A stretch of 64,000 nt of DNA from Straminergon stramineum (Eukaryota > Streptophyta > Bryopsida > Hypnales > Calliergonaceae): positions 1,366,501-1,430,500 of the forward strand of contig OY987268.1 of assembly GCA_963920665.1 (NCBI GenBank), written 5' to 3'. The notes under the pieces are model-generated. The model saw only the letters and a list, made by a program, of their open reading frames with translations, made no database searches and was not told the origin of the DNA. Below, in pieces: positions 46,763-59,000 of this stretch (positions are counted from its first letter, which is position 1; every line of letters begins with the position of its first letter). Both the position numbers and the translations under genes were made by a program.

Positions 46763-48936
46763 GTTTAACATTATAATATTTTTGTACAATTGAGACTTCA
46801 ATTCATTATATTTAGTCTAGTTATTAGAAAGATGTAGATAATAACTTGTTTAGGCGATCTTGTCATCCTCTTCACAAAAAATAATTTGATAGATTTTTAA
46901 AATTTTGTTTTCTAAATCTTGCAAAAATTTTGAATTAAAAAATTAATTGCAATTAAATATAGGAAATTGAATTTCCCTTCATCCAAATTCAAATTTCGAA
47001 GAATAGTCAAATTCAAATTGGGAGAACATTGTTTAATTAGTTAAAATAAAACTAAAAATGCCTATACCATGACAACATGTAATATATTCCACAATTTTAG
47101 CTGATAATATCAAAATTCAATTAGTTTAATAATATATATCAAATTTTGATGACACATTGTTTTGATCACAATGAACTATCAAAACATAAGGCTATGATTT
47201 AAGCTTCCATTGGGGTATAAAGTGTTAAAGTAAAAATTCAAATACTAATTACACATGATTGTGTTTCAAAAGAAATGAAATCTTGGGTTCAAGATTTAGA
47301 GTGCATTAATTTGCTAAAAAAATTAAAAGATATACATTTTAAGAGTCCTTTGACAATATAATTATCTTTGTTTTCTTCGTGGATGATATTGCTGAATTAT
47401 TGTACAATGTCTTCACAATTTTGTTCACTTCTTTACAAATATACACATTGTGATTGAAATTTTTTGTCTTCCTAGATGACTCATACGCATACAATCAAAT
47501 AGACTCTTCCAATACTGCCCACAACAAATGAAATAAAACATGTGAAACTTCAGAGACATTGGGAGACTTCACTAAGTGTGCCATGTACCATTGTCACAGC
47601 CATAGGGATGTTGTTTGGCAAAGCCCCCCCCTTCATCTACTTTAATACTAATAAAAGTAATTTTTCTATTTTATAAAATACTTTGTAGTTCTTTAGAAAT
47701 TTAGAATTCAATATCTTCTCTGACTTGTTTTGGATTAGCACGAATCTAAGATTGTATACCCCTCTTTATTGAGGACTTTCTATAAAAGAGAGTAAAAAGT
47801 CAAGGAGATAAACAATTCCAAATATCTAGAAATGTCACTCTAACAAACAAAGAAAAAAACTAAACAAAAAAAAATGCTTAATTTCATGTATGGACCATTT
47901 TACTTTAAAACCAATGCTAGGGTTTAAAATAATAGAAATAAAATTAATTTTCTAATTCATAGAGAAATCAAAATTGAATATTATTTTTGTTGTGAGTTGG
48001 AATGCCAAGAAACAAAGACCATGCACCCCTTGTTGTTGAGGTCTTTTTACAATATATGAAAGTGATTGATTTGAACAAACATGGAAAGTTAAAGTGTTGC
48101 ATTTCATATATGATGTTAGGAACATTTCACATCTATAGACTTTTATAGATTGTAGGCAAATAGAAAATGACTTTTTAAGACAAATATTTTCTTTCAAGTC
48201 AAATTGAACCCTAATTTCACAATTTTTTTTGTTATAGAGTCCGCTAGTACAATGTTACATATAATTGACCAAAATAATTGGCAACAACTTCTATTCATAT
48301 TTCATTTCAAAAATAATTCCCCTAAGTACTTCTATATGGACAACGACAACTAACCATACTTACTATTACATTATTTTTATCGAATCTTGTTAACAAGTAA
48401 AAGGAGATACCAATGTACTTTAGTATGCACTATGTTGTTCCTACAACTAATGCGATGTCAATAGTAGTGCTATAGTGGAAGTAAAAGTAAACCTTTTATT
48501 TTCAATTTCATAAGAAAATTGTAATTCTATATCTTTTCTATCATACACTGAAATGCCATGGGAAAAGTTTGTGCAACTTTCCTTCTAGAGAGGTTTGTCC
48601 AGATTCCATGAGTACGACCCAAGAACGCAAGGTTTCAAACTCTTCACCATCACAACAAAACAAACAGCACAATCAAGAAAGTTTAGAAATGCCAACCTAA
48701 TAAAATGTATGGATTTAAAAGAAAAAATCCGCAAAATCACTTCATATAGTTTTGGTAACTATTGTAGTAAAAATAAAGCTTGGTTCCATGTAATGCCCCT
48801 AAAATTGTAGAAGCTATGAGTAAATATAATTTTCGAATTTCAAATAGACTATATATACATATTGAGTTCTTCCTTGGAATGTATACCTTAACCCCTAAAG
48901 AACCAAGGCTTTCTTTTGCCAAATAACCATCAAAAT
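46763..48936. other. AT-rich spacer
   Basis: No gene was recognised. The DNA is very AT-rich with chance frames. The family E repeat starts near 48888 (TTAACCCCTAAAGAACC). Confidence 0.35.
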
Positions 48937-48938
48937 TA

Positions 48939-49787
48939 CTCCCTCCATCCCAAAATGATCTTTCAATTAGCTTTCTTTTCTTGTCCCAAAATGATTTTCC
49001 TATTGTGACGTGGAAGAAGAGCCTAGGAAATGAATTCTTCACCTAAAGAGCAATTTCATGGAAACTTTTTGGGAGTGTGGTCATCATGATAGCGAGCCCA
49101 AAGAGTCAATTAATAGAGAGTATTTTAGTAAGTGGGAGCTCCATGTACTACAAGAGAAAGGGGTATTTTAAGTATAGTCCTAGACATATAGTCCTGTTAC
49201 TCCTATAAGTAACGACCTTAAAGGGATGTTTTCAATAAAAATTTACTAAACACACATGTATTTCTAGTAATTTTTTACTGAAAATACCCCTTTAAGGTTG
49301 TTACTTATAGGACTATATGTCTAAGACTATACTTAAAACACCCCTTTCTTTTGTAGTGATGGTAGCTTCGACTAGGAGGTGATGGCTTCATAGATTGTAG
49401 GTCTCACCACTTCAGACCAAGCACCTATACACTTCTACTTAGCAATGAAATTATGTTTTATTAATGGAAGCTCGCTCAACCTCAAATGGGGAGCTTCAAC
49501 TGATTGTGTGCTCTCCGTTGTGGTCCAGCTCGTCTATAGTGCAATAGTTATTATCGTCAATGCGTATTTTGGAAAGGGAGTTTCGTCTACAGTGCAATGG
49601 TTATTCTTATTGTAGTAGTCATGGAGTATACAGTGGATGACAACAACGCGGGAAATACAAGTCATGAAGCAAGAAGAGAAAAAATCACAACAAGCAAAGT
49701 GCCAAGTGTTCAATTGATTGGCCAACAGTGCTCCTCCCCAAGGCCCCTCAAACCCACATTTTGAAGATCATTTTGGGACAGAGGGAG
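48939..49787. mobile_element. Stowaway-like (Tc1/mariner-type) element, ~850 bp, with a nested insertion
   Basis: The left end CTCCCTCCATCCCAAAATGA and the right end read inversely, CTCCCTCTGTCCCAAAATGA, form the classic Stowaway terminus, continuing through TCTT. TA precedes the left end at 48937-48938 and lies two bases beyond the right end. The interior has no transposase. A second inverted-repeat element (49148-49356) sits inside. The flanks match the uninterrupted repeat at 33967-34256. Confidence 0.8.
49148..49356. mobile_element. Nested inverted-repeat element (209 bp)
   Basis: The left arm starts CTACAAGAGAAAGGGGTATT and the right arm, inverted, CTACAAAAGAAAGGGGTGTT. Pairing continues for about 75 bp per arm (AAGTATAGTCCTAGACATAT with ATATGTCTAAGACTATACTT). 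The right outer end reads CACTACAAAAG inversely, reminiscent of CACTA-type ends, but no 3-bp target duplication is clear. Confidence 0.7.
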
Positions 49788-50977
49788 TCTATTTTTTGGA
49801 TATATAATCATAAGATCTTACACCTAACTAGTATGAGAATGTGTGGAATAAATTTCAGAATTTTTGATGTCACAAAGTGCAAGATATTTGCATTTAAAGT
49901 GATGAAAACACTTTTTTTCACATTGCAAGACTAGATTATTTGACTTTAAGCCTTTTTAACCTCAATTTTTTGTACTACATAGTTTGAGGTTTGAATCTTT
50001 ATAGTGGAAAATTGAGTTGAGAGTCTAGGACCAAAAAAAACTTTAAAAAAAACGTCATTTTCATTCTTAAAAAGATTATTAAATAGAAATAGGTACGAGA
50101 TAGAAGAAAAATCTAAATTATTAATATCTCTAAGATGGAAATAAAACACATTGATCCCAAAGGTGAAATTATTCTAGAAATCAAACTAAACCATGTCAAA
50201 CTTTTTGTTTTTTTAAATTGTAAAAATTGCATTAAAAAATGAATCCTATGAGTTATTTTTTTCACGAAGATGTTTAGATTAACCAAAAAACATGAATGTC
50301 TACAACTTTCACATCACTTATCCAAATGAAAAGAATCAAAGCTTTCTATATAGACAAAAACATAATCTATGAGAAAAAATTATTTGAAACAAAAAATTCT
50401 AAGTTTTGAATTTTTTTGATTCCCAGTCTCCCCTGTTTTGAGCTTATTTGGACTTAAATTTTGTTCCTAGATTCCCATTGAAAAAAAAATTTGTTCACAC
50501 AAAACTAGTTAGTCTTTATATCTTAAAAAGAATTTCAAAAAATCATGACAAAAATTGAGACGCATGGTTGTTCTATCAAACGCAATTTGGGGTTCAAGTG
50601 TTGTGTTGTTTGTCTAATGTTGTGTGCCGTATAAGACGTGTGTCAAGTAAATAGGGTCTTATAAGACAATCATGTCTAATAAGACAACTAAGATGATTTT
50701 ATAATCTTACTTTTATTATGACCCAAAACTTAGAATGTAATAAGTGTTTATTAAATTGAGACACTTCAATAAAATGAGACTTTAATATGTCAAGATTAGA
50801 AATAGAGAATGATTTATTTGAAAGTCAATCTTAAAGTTGACTTTATTAGAAGGACAATGGGGTGTGCTAAATATGTTTGACGTTGCGTTCATCATATTGT
50901 TCAAGCGAACAACCATGGACTATAGGTACCTGCCCGAAATACAATTTATTCCCAAAAGGGAATGGTCCTATGGAGGT
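49788..50977. other. AT-rich spacer; right part of repeat E at its start
   Basis: About 49790-49934 is the right half of the family E repeat (partner 34050-34190). The rest is AT-rich without a recognised feature. Confidence 0.4.
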
Positions 50978-51190
50978 TAAGTTAGGCTATTTTTGTTTTG
51001 TTTTGTCTTGTTGTGGTTTAGTCTTTGGAACCATCCGTTCTTTAGTCACATTCATTATATCATCTGGAAGCTCTCTTGCAAGGAATGATGCACAAACTCT
51101 ATTTCATGACATTTAGGCCTACGATGTGAAAGTCATTGAATTTTGAATTTATTTTTCTTTCATTTTATTGTACTATGGCAATGGCACACT
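50978..51190 (+). repeat. Dispersed repeat family R1, copy 4
   Basis: GTTAGGCTATTTTTGTTTTG matches copy 1 almost exactly. GAAGCTCTC, GATGCACAAACTCTATTTCATG, CATTTAGGCCTACGATGTG and GAAAGTCATT then follow in the family order. Confidence 0.55.
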
Positions 51191-51411
51191 TGTTTTTATA
51201 TGAAGCTTGATACATTCATCAGATTTGAATTATTGAATTCCAAATTAATTAGTTTTTTAATTATTAATTTTGACCACATACATTTTACTTTCAAATACCT
51301 AAATATTTAAACACAATTTAAAATCTAATTATTTATATGGAATAAATTCTTTTTCTATTACACCTTATTTTTAGCACTCAACAAAATTGAGAAATACAAT
51401 ATCGTGCACAC

Positions 51412-51610
51412 TTCAAGTTAGGTTGTCCATTATTTTGTTTTGTTTGTTACAATGATATCTCCACATTTATTCGTCTATTGGTTGCAGCTTTGCGGCTTTG
51501 GTATTGTCAAGAAGCCCTCACCAAAGAAGGGTGCATGAGCTTTGTTTTGTGGCATTTGGAACTTTGTTGAAAAAGTTTAATGAATTTAAGAGTTTTTATA
51601 ACTTAGGAAA
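51412..51610 (+). repeat. Dispersed repeat family R1, copy 5
   Basis: Starts GTTAGGTTGTCCATTATTTTG, followed by TTTTGTTTGTTAC, AAGAAGCCCTCACC, AAGGGTGCATGAGCTTTG and GTGGCATTTGGAAC in family order. Confidence 0.6.
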
Positions 51611-51645
51611 TTAGAAAAATAACTTTTCATTTTTCTAGACTATGA

Positions 51646-51672
51646 TTTAGGGTTTAGGGGTTTAGGGTTTAG
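51646..51672 (+). repeat. Interstitial telomere-type repeat
   Basis: TTTAGGG, TTTAGGGG, TTTAGGG and TTTAG follow each other directly, three units and a partial fourth of the common plant telomere sequence with one extra G. Confidence 0.85.
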
Positions 51673-53510
51673 ACATTGAATGAGATCCACAATCACATGG
51701 TTTCTAACAAAATATGAAGCTATTATATTATTTGAGGTGCTATTTATATAAATACTAAAAAATTGAAAGTCATTCAATGTAATCTACTAGGAAGAGAATT
51801 GCCATTTTAAAGCAATGACTTCATTGTCTAATGGCAATGGCAAAATGTCAAGGCATAATTGTAAAAAAATATTCAAAAATAAGAACATATCATTTTTTTA
51901 ACTCTAATGGTAGATGTAATCAAGGTTACAGTAATGCTTGCAACATCCTTGCAAATTTTGGGATCATTTTAGTTATTTTGTAACATAGACTCTCTTCAAC
52001 TAAGTGCACTAATTTCAACACTAAAGAGAAGAATAGCTTGAGCCATTCCTTCATTCAATTAAAATAGAGTTCTTTAGTTGCTTCAAATTTTATGATAAAG
52101 TAAGTTTCTTCCACATAGTCCACTCCTATTACAATAAACTTGTTCTAAAATCTTGTCTATCCTTTCATTGCAAATGATTATTTCTCTAAAGTAATTTTGC
52201 TATATTACAAAAATTTGAAATTTGAAAATCAAAGACTACTACAAGTATTTAGACAATTCACAATACAGTAGTCTAATTAATAAAGGGATGAGATGTTCAC
52301 CAATTCTCCTAAATTTGCAATCAAAAATTTGAAGAGGGCATATTATGTCCTTGTAGACCTTGAGGTTAACCCCTAAAAGCCCAAGGTTTGGGGGGGTCTA
52401 AAGACATCAATGCTTTCGAAGTGTTATAGATCAAAATTCCACTTAGGTAAAGAAATCTCAACCGTACAATCTTGTAGTGTACATATTGTAGATGATATGA
52501 ATCAAATTTGGAGTCATTTGGCCACATATATTGCAAGATTATAATGTTTTAGTGTTGAAAAAGGATGCTGAAATTTTCCTAGTAACACATTTGGAGGTAA
52601 AATTCGATTTCTAAACCTGCTCAAATGAAAAAACTTTAAACTTTAAAGTGATTTAAAACCATTGTACAAACACATTGGTGAAAAAAAAATATCATTAAAT
52701 TGCCTCATTGTGTTTGCAAAATGGCTTTGAAATGTCAAAAAATAGCAAGAAAAGTTGCAAAAATCACATCAAAACTTGAACCTCCTACTAAAATGCTTCT
52801 CAGTTCCTCAAAACTTTTTATATTGAAATGAAATTTTAGACATACAAACTAGACTAGTATATGCAACTTTCCCAAAAAACAATTTTAGAAAAGGATGTTG
52901 TATGAAGAAGAAACAAGCTGCCAAAGATCACTTTAATATAAAAATGTTAGGATTTTGAATTTCGAATTGCTTCCAAACATTCAAAACATCTTGGATTGAC
53001 ATGAAAATTCTACGACAATAACTAGACTTCAAGGGGAACAAAATCCAAAAAAAATTTATAAAAAAAACATTTGATGAAGGAGATACAAGCCCCCGAAGTT
53101 GCAATCATCAAATGAAGTTTGGTGAACTCAAATAGAACTTGTGAACTTTGATTGGCTTCCAAAAAATTATTTCGTCTTGTATTGATCTGAAACTTTTACC
53201 ACACAAACTAGAAAAGAGAGTGCAACTTTTCCAACAAATTTTATAAAATTCACACATTGAATGCAAAAATTACAATACCTTGAATTGGACTTGAAACTAT
53301 GCAAGGACACTTTTGGTCCCCTAGGGCATTTAGGGATTAAAGAGTAAAAATACAACCTCAAAGGGAGAAGTGGGAGTCTTCCTTACAAGTAAACAAAGAA
53401 GTTATTCCACATCCATAACAAGCATTGAGTGAAGATCCAAGAAGACCTAAATGTGGGATCCTTCCTTACACAAATGTAAGTATTATCCCCACTAGGAGTC
53501 AAATTACTCA
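51673..53510. other. AT-rich spacer
   Basis: No gene was recognised. A TTAACCCCTAAAAGCCCAAGG boundary-type motif lies near 52365. Confidence 0.3.
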
Positions 53511-54110
53511 ATAACCCCTAAAGGATTGGGGGCGTTTGAGCAAAGCTCTTGTTTTCTTGACTAGCTCTTGTAACAAGCATAATTTCTCAAATGTGTGATA
53601 TGATTTTGATGATTTCCACCATTGAAATGAAAGAAGACTTTTGTAGCTTTCCTATGAAATAAAGATCAACAAAATCACACAATTTTTGAGAAAATGCCAC
53701 CGTTGACAAAATTGATGAAAGATATCCAATTCAACAGAACTTTGTACATGCGTTAAAATTGGAATGTTGAAATCGGAATGCTCAAAAGTGATCCAAAAAC
53801 TCTAATTTTTTTTCCACAAGTACATATCATCATGATTTAGATGTGTAATTTTTTTTAAATCCTTTTGAGATGTAGAAAAAAAGATATGAGCACATGAAGT
53901 GATAGCCCAAAGTACTTTTCCTATTCTCAAAAAATTCACTAAAAATCGCTCACTCAATCATTTCTCAATCGGATTGTACCAATGGATTCAGCAAAAAAAT
54001 CATCTAGGGTCTCTTTCTTGGTCACAAACTATTAGTAAGGTTCACATTCCAAAATTTCTACAAATGTAGTTGTAGAAGCCATGTGGTGGCCTCATGATCC
54101 TTTAGGGGAT
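53511..54110 (+). mobile_element. ~600-bp dispersed element, family C copy 2, with intact 12-bp inverted ends
   Basis: Aligns along its length with 16181-16782. Its left end contains CCCCTAAAGGAT and its right end ATCCTTTAGGGG, a perfect 12-bp inverted repeat. There is no coding capacity. Confidence 0.65.
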
Positions 54111-56064
54111 AATTGGGGCACAAGGTTTGGATATTTATTCATATCAATATGCCAATTCAACCTAGTGGCTCTAGTGTAATATGTAAGAAATTTCCAAATG
54201 AGCATGTCAAATTTCTCATGCAACCTCCCATCTTGTTGGTAGACATTGAGATCCAAATAGTCCATGTTGTAAGATCTCTTAGGAAAAGCCACAAGGTAGC
54301 ATGGTGTTGCAATTGACCTTCAATCGCCAAAGATTACTTATCAAAAGTCAAGAATACTAGGAGAGCTAGGCAACTCCAAGTAGAGACATAACATCGTTTA
54401 CCAATGTTTGATGGATCTTTTTTGCTCCTTTCAAATGGAAAACGTTCCTTCACCACCCTCCACGCCAAGCTGAGTTACAATAAAGAAAATCAAGTATAGA
54501 GACTTCATATAATCATATGCCTTGTTGAACCTAACTAAGAAAAGAGTGACTCAAATTGTAACTAAAGTCCTCTTCAAGGTATTAGGGAGAAGATTATACC
54601 TCACCTACAAATTGGAGAGGAGAAGATAGAACCAATGAGGGTTTTTTAGTAATATACACTCAACCTAAGATGTTTTGGCTTATCTAAGCATATTTTCCAA
54701 ATTTAAGCCAATGCAAAGAGGGCACTAGACAATTATTGTTCTAAGAAATAAATACTAAATAGAACACTAATATACAATATTATGGATGATAGAAAAAACA
54801 CCATACAAGTTGAATTAGTAAAACACTTATTCATAGCTTTTTCATTGAATACCATAGTATTTCCTTATAAATAATATTTCTATTTATACAAGTTTCAACT
54901 ACATTTTCTAAATTTCAAATAATTTGCAATTGTATAAAGGTCAAATTTGACAATCTCAATTAAAATGAGACACATTCAATAGACAAAGATATACCAAGAT
55001 GTATGGCTAATTTTGTGATATCAAAAAAATAATTATAAAATTTAATAAAACACTTTTAGAAAATAAGTTTGAATCCAAGTTTAAAAGAATTGACAACTTT
55101 GAAGTTCTTTAAGAAAATTATAATTTGTGTCATATTTTAGTAGGAATGTACACTCACCCACAACCCAATTGTAACCCTTACTAGTAGGCCCAATTGCACC
55201 TTCTTGCATTACAATGTAGTGAAAACTATCATATAGGTCACTTTACAGATTTTTTGTGTGAAATTGGAACTAAAAGGGTTGGAATTAAATCAAAAAGTCA
55301 CTTTACAACTTCAAGGAACACCATGTCATTTAGACACATGGAAAAAGAGCCAGTCATTACTTTTTTCACAATTTGAAGGAACAAGTCTTTTGGATTACCA
55401 TTAGAACCATGGGCCCAAAGAACTTCATTAAAATCTAAATGGGCAAGAACATTCCCCCAAGGGACAACCATGAGAAGCTCCATATTTTTGCTTTAACTAC
55501 CTATAATGTGTCTTCATTATGCGACTGAAATACATGTGAAAAAACTTTGAACTGCGTTCAATTGAAAAATAAAATCTCAAATCCGAAGGGGACGAAAATC
55601 CTACCTTATAACTTTTGTGTTCACACTTTTATAATCTCTATGTGCTATGCGTTGTTGATTACTCAGAATGTCTCAAACTAAGATTCAGTTTAGTGAGTCA
55701 CTGTGACTAGTTCATTTACCCCTAATCGTGAAAGTACGAAGCTAAGACAACATTCCCGACAAGGGACGTCAAATGAACGAACATTCACAACTCTTCAAAG
55801 TTCACAATATTCATAACAGTCCTGTATAATCACTTCACAATACAAGTTCCAGGTATGACAGACATGTCAAATTAGAAGAAACAAACCAAATACCAGCCAC
55901 TACTAACACTCAAACTAATGAAATTCATTAAAAAAAATCTATAAATAGTTAACATACGAGAACCTGCCAGAATTAAATACTGGTAACTGACTGGTATGCT
56001 GTTGGGTCCTGTTTATCCCCCAAAAGCAATAACTGAGACCATGCCATCCTCATCAATATCCAGA
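54111..56064. other. Spacer and probable 3' flank of the Smr gene
   Basis: 54.1-55.6 kb is AT-rich without a recognised gene. A 61-residue minus-strand frame at 55298-55483 has an ordinary composition but no motif I know. 55.65-56.06 kb is less AT-rich and probably contains the 3' UTR of the minus-strand Smr gene. Confidence 0.35.
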
Positions 56065-59000
56065 TTATTCCCCGTCACTTATATCCAGTTGTTTGTTTCG
56101 TGCATCCACCATCTTGATGGTCAAGCACCCTTCATTTAACTCTTCCCAGGGTATTCCACTTCTAGCAAGAAAATTAGTTACCTGCACAGACGACAGGAAA
56201 CAGTGATGGGAAGACGGAATTAGTACAAACTGATACTTTGCAAAATAAAATCTAATCAAAATATTATGAGAAGATAGAAAAAACACTAAAACCTCAGACA
56301 AATAAAGGACTTCAAAATATACTTGCTGACTTCATATTGTCAAGGTTAAGAAACATGATTAAGACTGCTCATAAAACTCCCGCGCCACACTTCAGCAAGA
56401 AAACGTCCAATCTCGCTACCAGGAAAAATAAAAGACTGCTTACCGCAGGTTTGATCTTAGCACGTCCGTTAATGCTGTGAGAACCATATCCTGTGATCAC
56501 AGTCAACATATGCACAGCTGCACAAGCATTTAAGTGTACACGTCAGCGCTCGAAAGATCCTTACCGCACCAGGACATAAAGATAGAAAAATAAAACACGA
56601 AGTAAGAAGGGGAGTCTAAAGCGAATCAATTGAAAGATGGTTACACGATATCTTAACAATAAACCACGAGTTGCAGTAGATATAATATAAACTCGGGAAT
56701 TAAGAGTCACCAAACATACAAGGTACAGAACACAAAGTTTGAAGATGACGTTTCAAAACATTGATGGCCTCTTTAACATGCTGGGCATGCAAGTCGATAG
56801 TGATGTTGTTTACAATGTCTTTGTTCCTGGCCACAGAAGGCAAGAAACGATCAATACCAGGCAAACACAACAGCATGCCATCCCAGCCAATCTGCAGATA
56901 GCAAATTCGTATGGATAGTATCCAATTATGATGATTGCACCAGCTCACCTAGACTGGAATATGCGCTGACTAGCGCGTCCATCAGCTTCTTGAGCAAGTT
57001 GTTTAAATTCCTTACCCTGAGAAGGATAAGAGTGGGGAGTCAAAAACATCATAAATTCTTAATGGCCATTCTTACTTCTAGCGCTAAGTGGCAACACACA
57101 TAAGAAACCTCGAGAAATAATTCCACCACCATATATTTTAAATTTTGTAGTTCACCTCCGCCAAAAACTAAGTTATAAGATTACAACCTTTTCAGCCAAA
57201 GTGGCAGCCCGGCAGCGCTCTCCACGGTTATAAGCTGCAGCAGCCTGACAAAAGTCAACAAATACAAAAGTTTGAGACCTTCCTGTACCATCTACGTCCC
57301 AGCATTAGAGACTCAGGAAGACTCTACAATAGGGCCAGGGCCCTAGTCAAAGTCCAAGCTGAAATCGACTAACGTAACATTGCGGCCGAAGGCCAACAGA
57401 TTGGAAACGGAACACGCCAACATGACGCATGAAACAACACCAAAATATATCAAAGCCCGACTAAAAGAGTGCCAGACCCAACCTCAATTAGGTCATAGCG
57501 CCAAGATTGTTAAAATCCTGCGCTAATTAACAGGCACCTAAAGCCCCCATTCGAGGATTCCATCAACATTTCGTAAGATCCTGATTAATGGTTACACATC
57601 GGTTAATATACAATAAGACTGGAAAAATACTAACCTCCTTGAAATAGTAGTCCATCATGCGCCAATGTTCATGAGCACCCCCACGAAGGCGCCCATAATC
57701 ATCCATGTCACCTAACCCCAGCAGATACACCCAGCTCTCATATCAACATTTCTGAAATCGATTTTGTTGAGTCTTCTTGATATTATAAGGGGTGTGACTT
57801 ACACATTTGGGAAGAACAACTGGATGTGGCCAGCTTCAGAAGATAATCAAAACAATTGCACTCAAGGATTTTACGAGATACAGCATCAATAATTTGCGCT
57901 AAATAATCAAAACTGAAAACACTCAGAAGGTAGACAGGCTCCTAAGCAACAATAAATAACTCTGAAGTACAGTCGAAGCAAGATTAATGTAGACATCAAT
58001 AAATATATAGCAAGGCATAAGTGTATACCGCAAGACCCATTCTTTCCTTCGAAAGCTTTTTCGGTGAACCCATGTTTTACATCCGTCCCGTTTTGCTTCA
58101 GCGGTGAAATGGTTCGTTTACCATCGGTCCACGCTGCTTTCAATGGAGGCGGCCGTGCGGCCACATGTGAATCATTTTCTTTGAGCACATTGGGTTTGAA
58201 TGTATTTTCCCGGTTGTCAAGGCCAAAATTTGGTTCGGGAGGGCAACTTGTCAAGTTCTTGTTGGCAGTTGCATCCAAAAGAACTTGCACTGCATCGCTG
58301 CATTCCCAAACTTATAAAAATTAGTTCATGAAGCTCCCATCTATGAAACCTTTGTTCATCAGCATTTATTTGCATGAAAATATCCTCGGGAAAATCATCT
58401 GAGGTATGATTGATCAGAAATCATATTATGTAAAATGTTAACCTTCAACAAACACTAGAGAAGCGTATCTTTCAGAGTTACATTCCAACGTAGGCATGTG
58501 TAACTCCTCTCCATAAATATGTACCAACCCAAACTAGCACAAGAAAAAACGTAACAATCTTTTAGGTGTGCATCACAACTAGGATAAAGACACTGCACTA
58601 AAATGAGAACCATAGAACCATAAGACTTAAAAAACAAATAAGTACACCCATCAACAAATTTAGAGCAACTACCTCAAATCGAAGTTATTTGACTGGAGTA
58701 CGTGAAACAAATCACTGTTGTGAATATGTGGAAAACATTCTTTCAGCTGCTTCAAAGAAGCCTGAAAAACACACTGGCCGACGCTTAGCTGACCTTTTCG
58801 CATTAACTGCTTGCAAAGCTCATAAAAACAAACAGACTGAATCACATCAGATAAAACATCTCATTAAATTTGAAAATCCTTTGCACCTACAACTTGCATG
58901 AAATGCAGTCAAAAGGAAGTGCAGACTGGCTTCTGGCTCACTCACAACAAATTTTAAAATGTCATCTTCAACCCAAACTCTCAAGTATACCAAATGTTGT

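Noticed and set aside
55298..55483. 61-residue minus-strand frame as a gene fragment
   Set aside because: No recognisable domain, no neighbouring exon in phase, and a length expected by chance.
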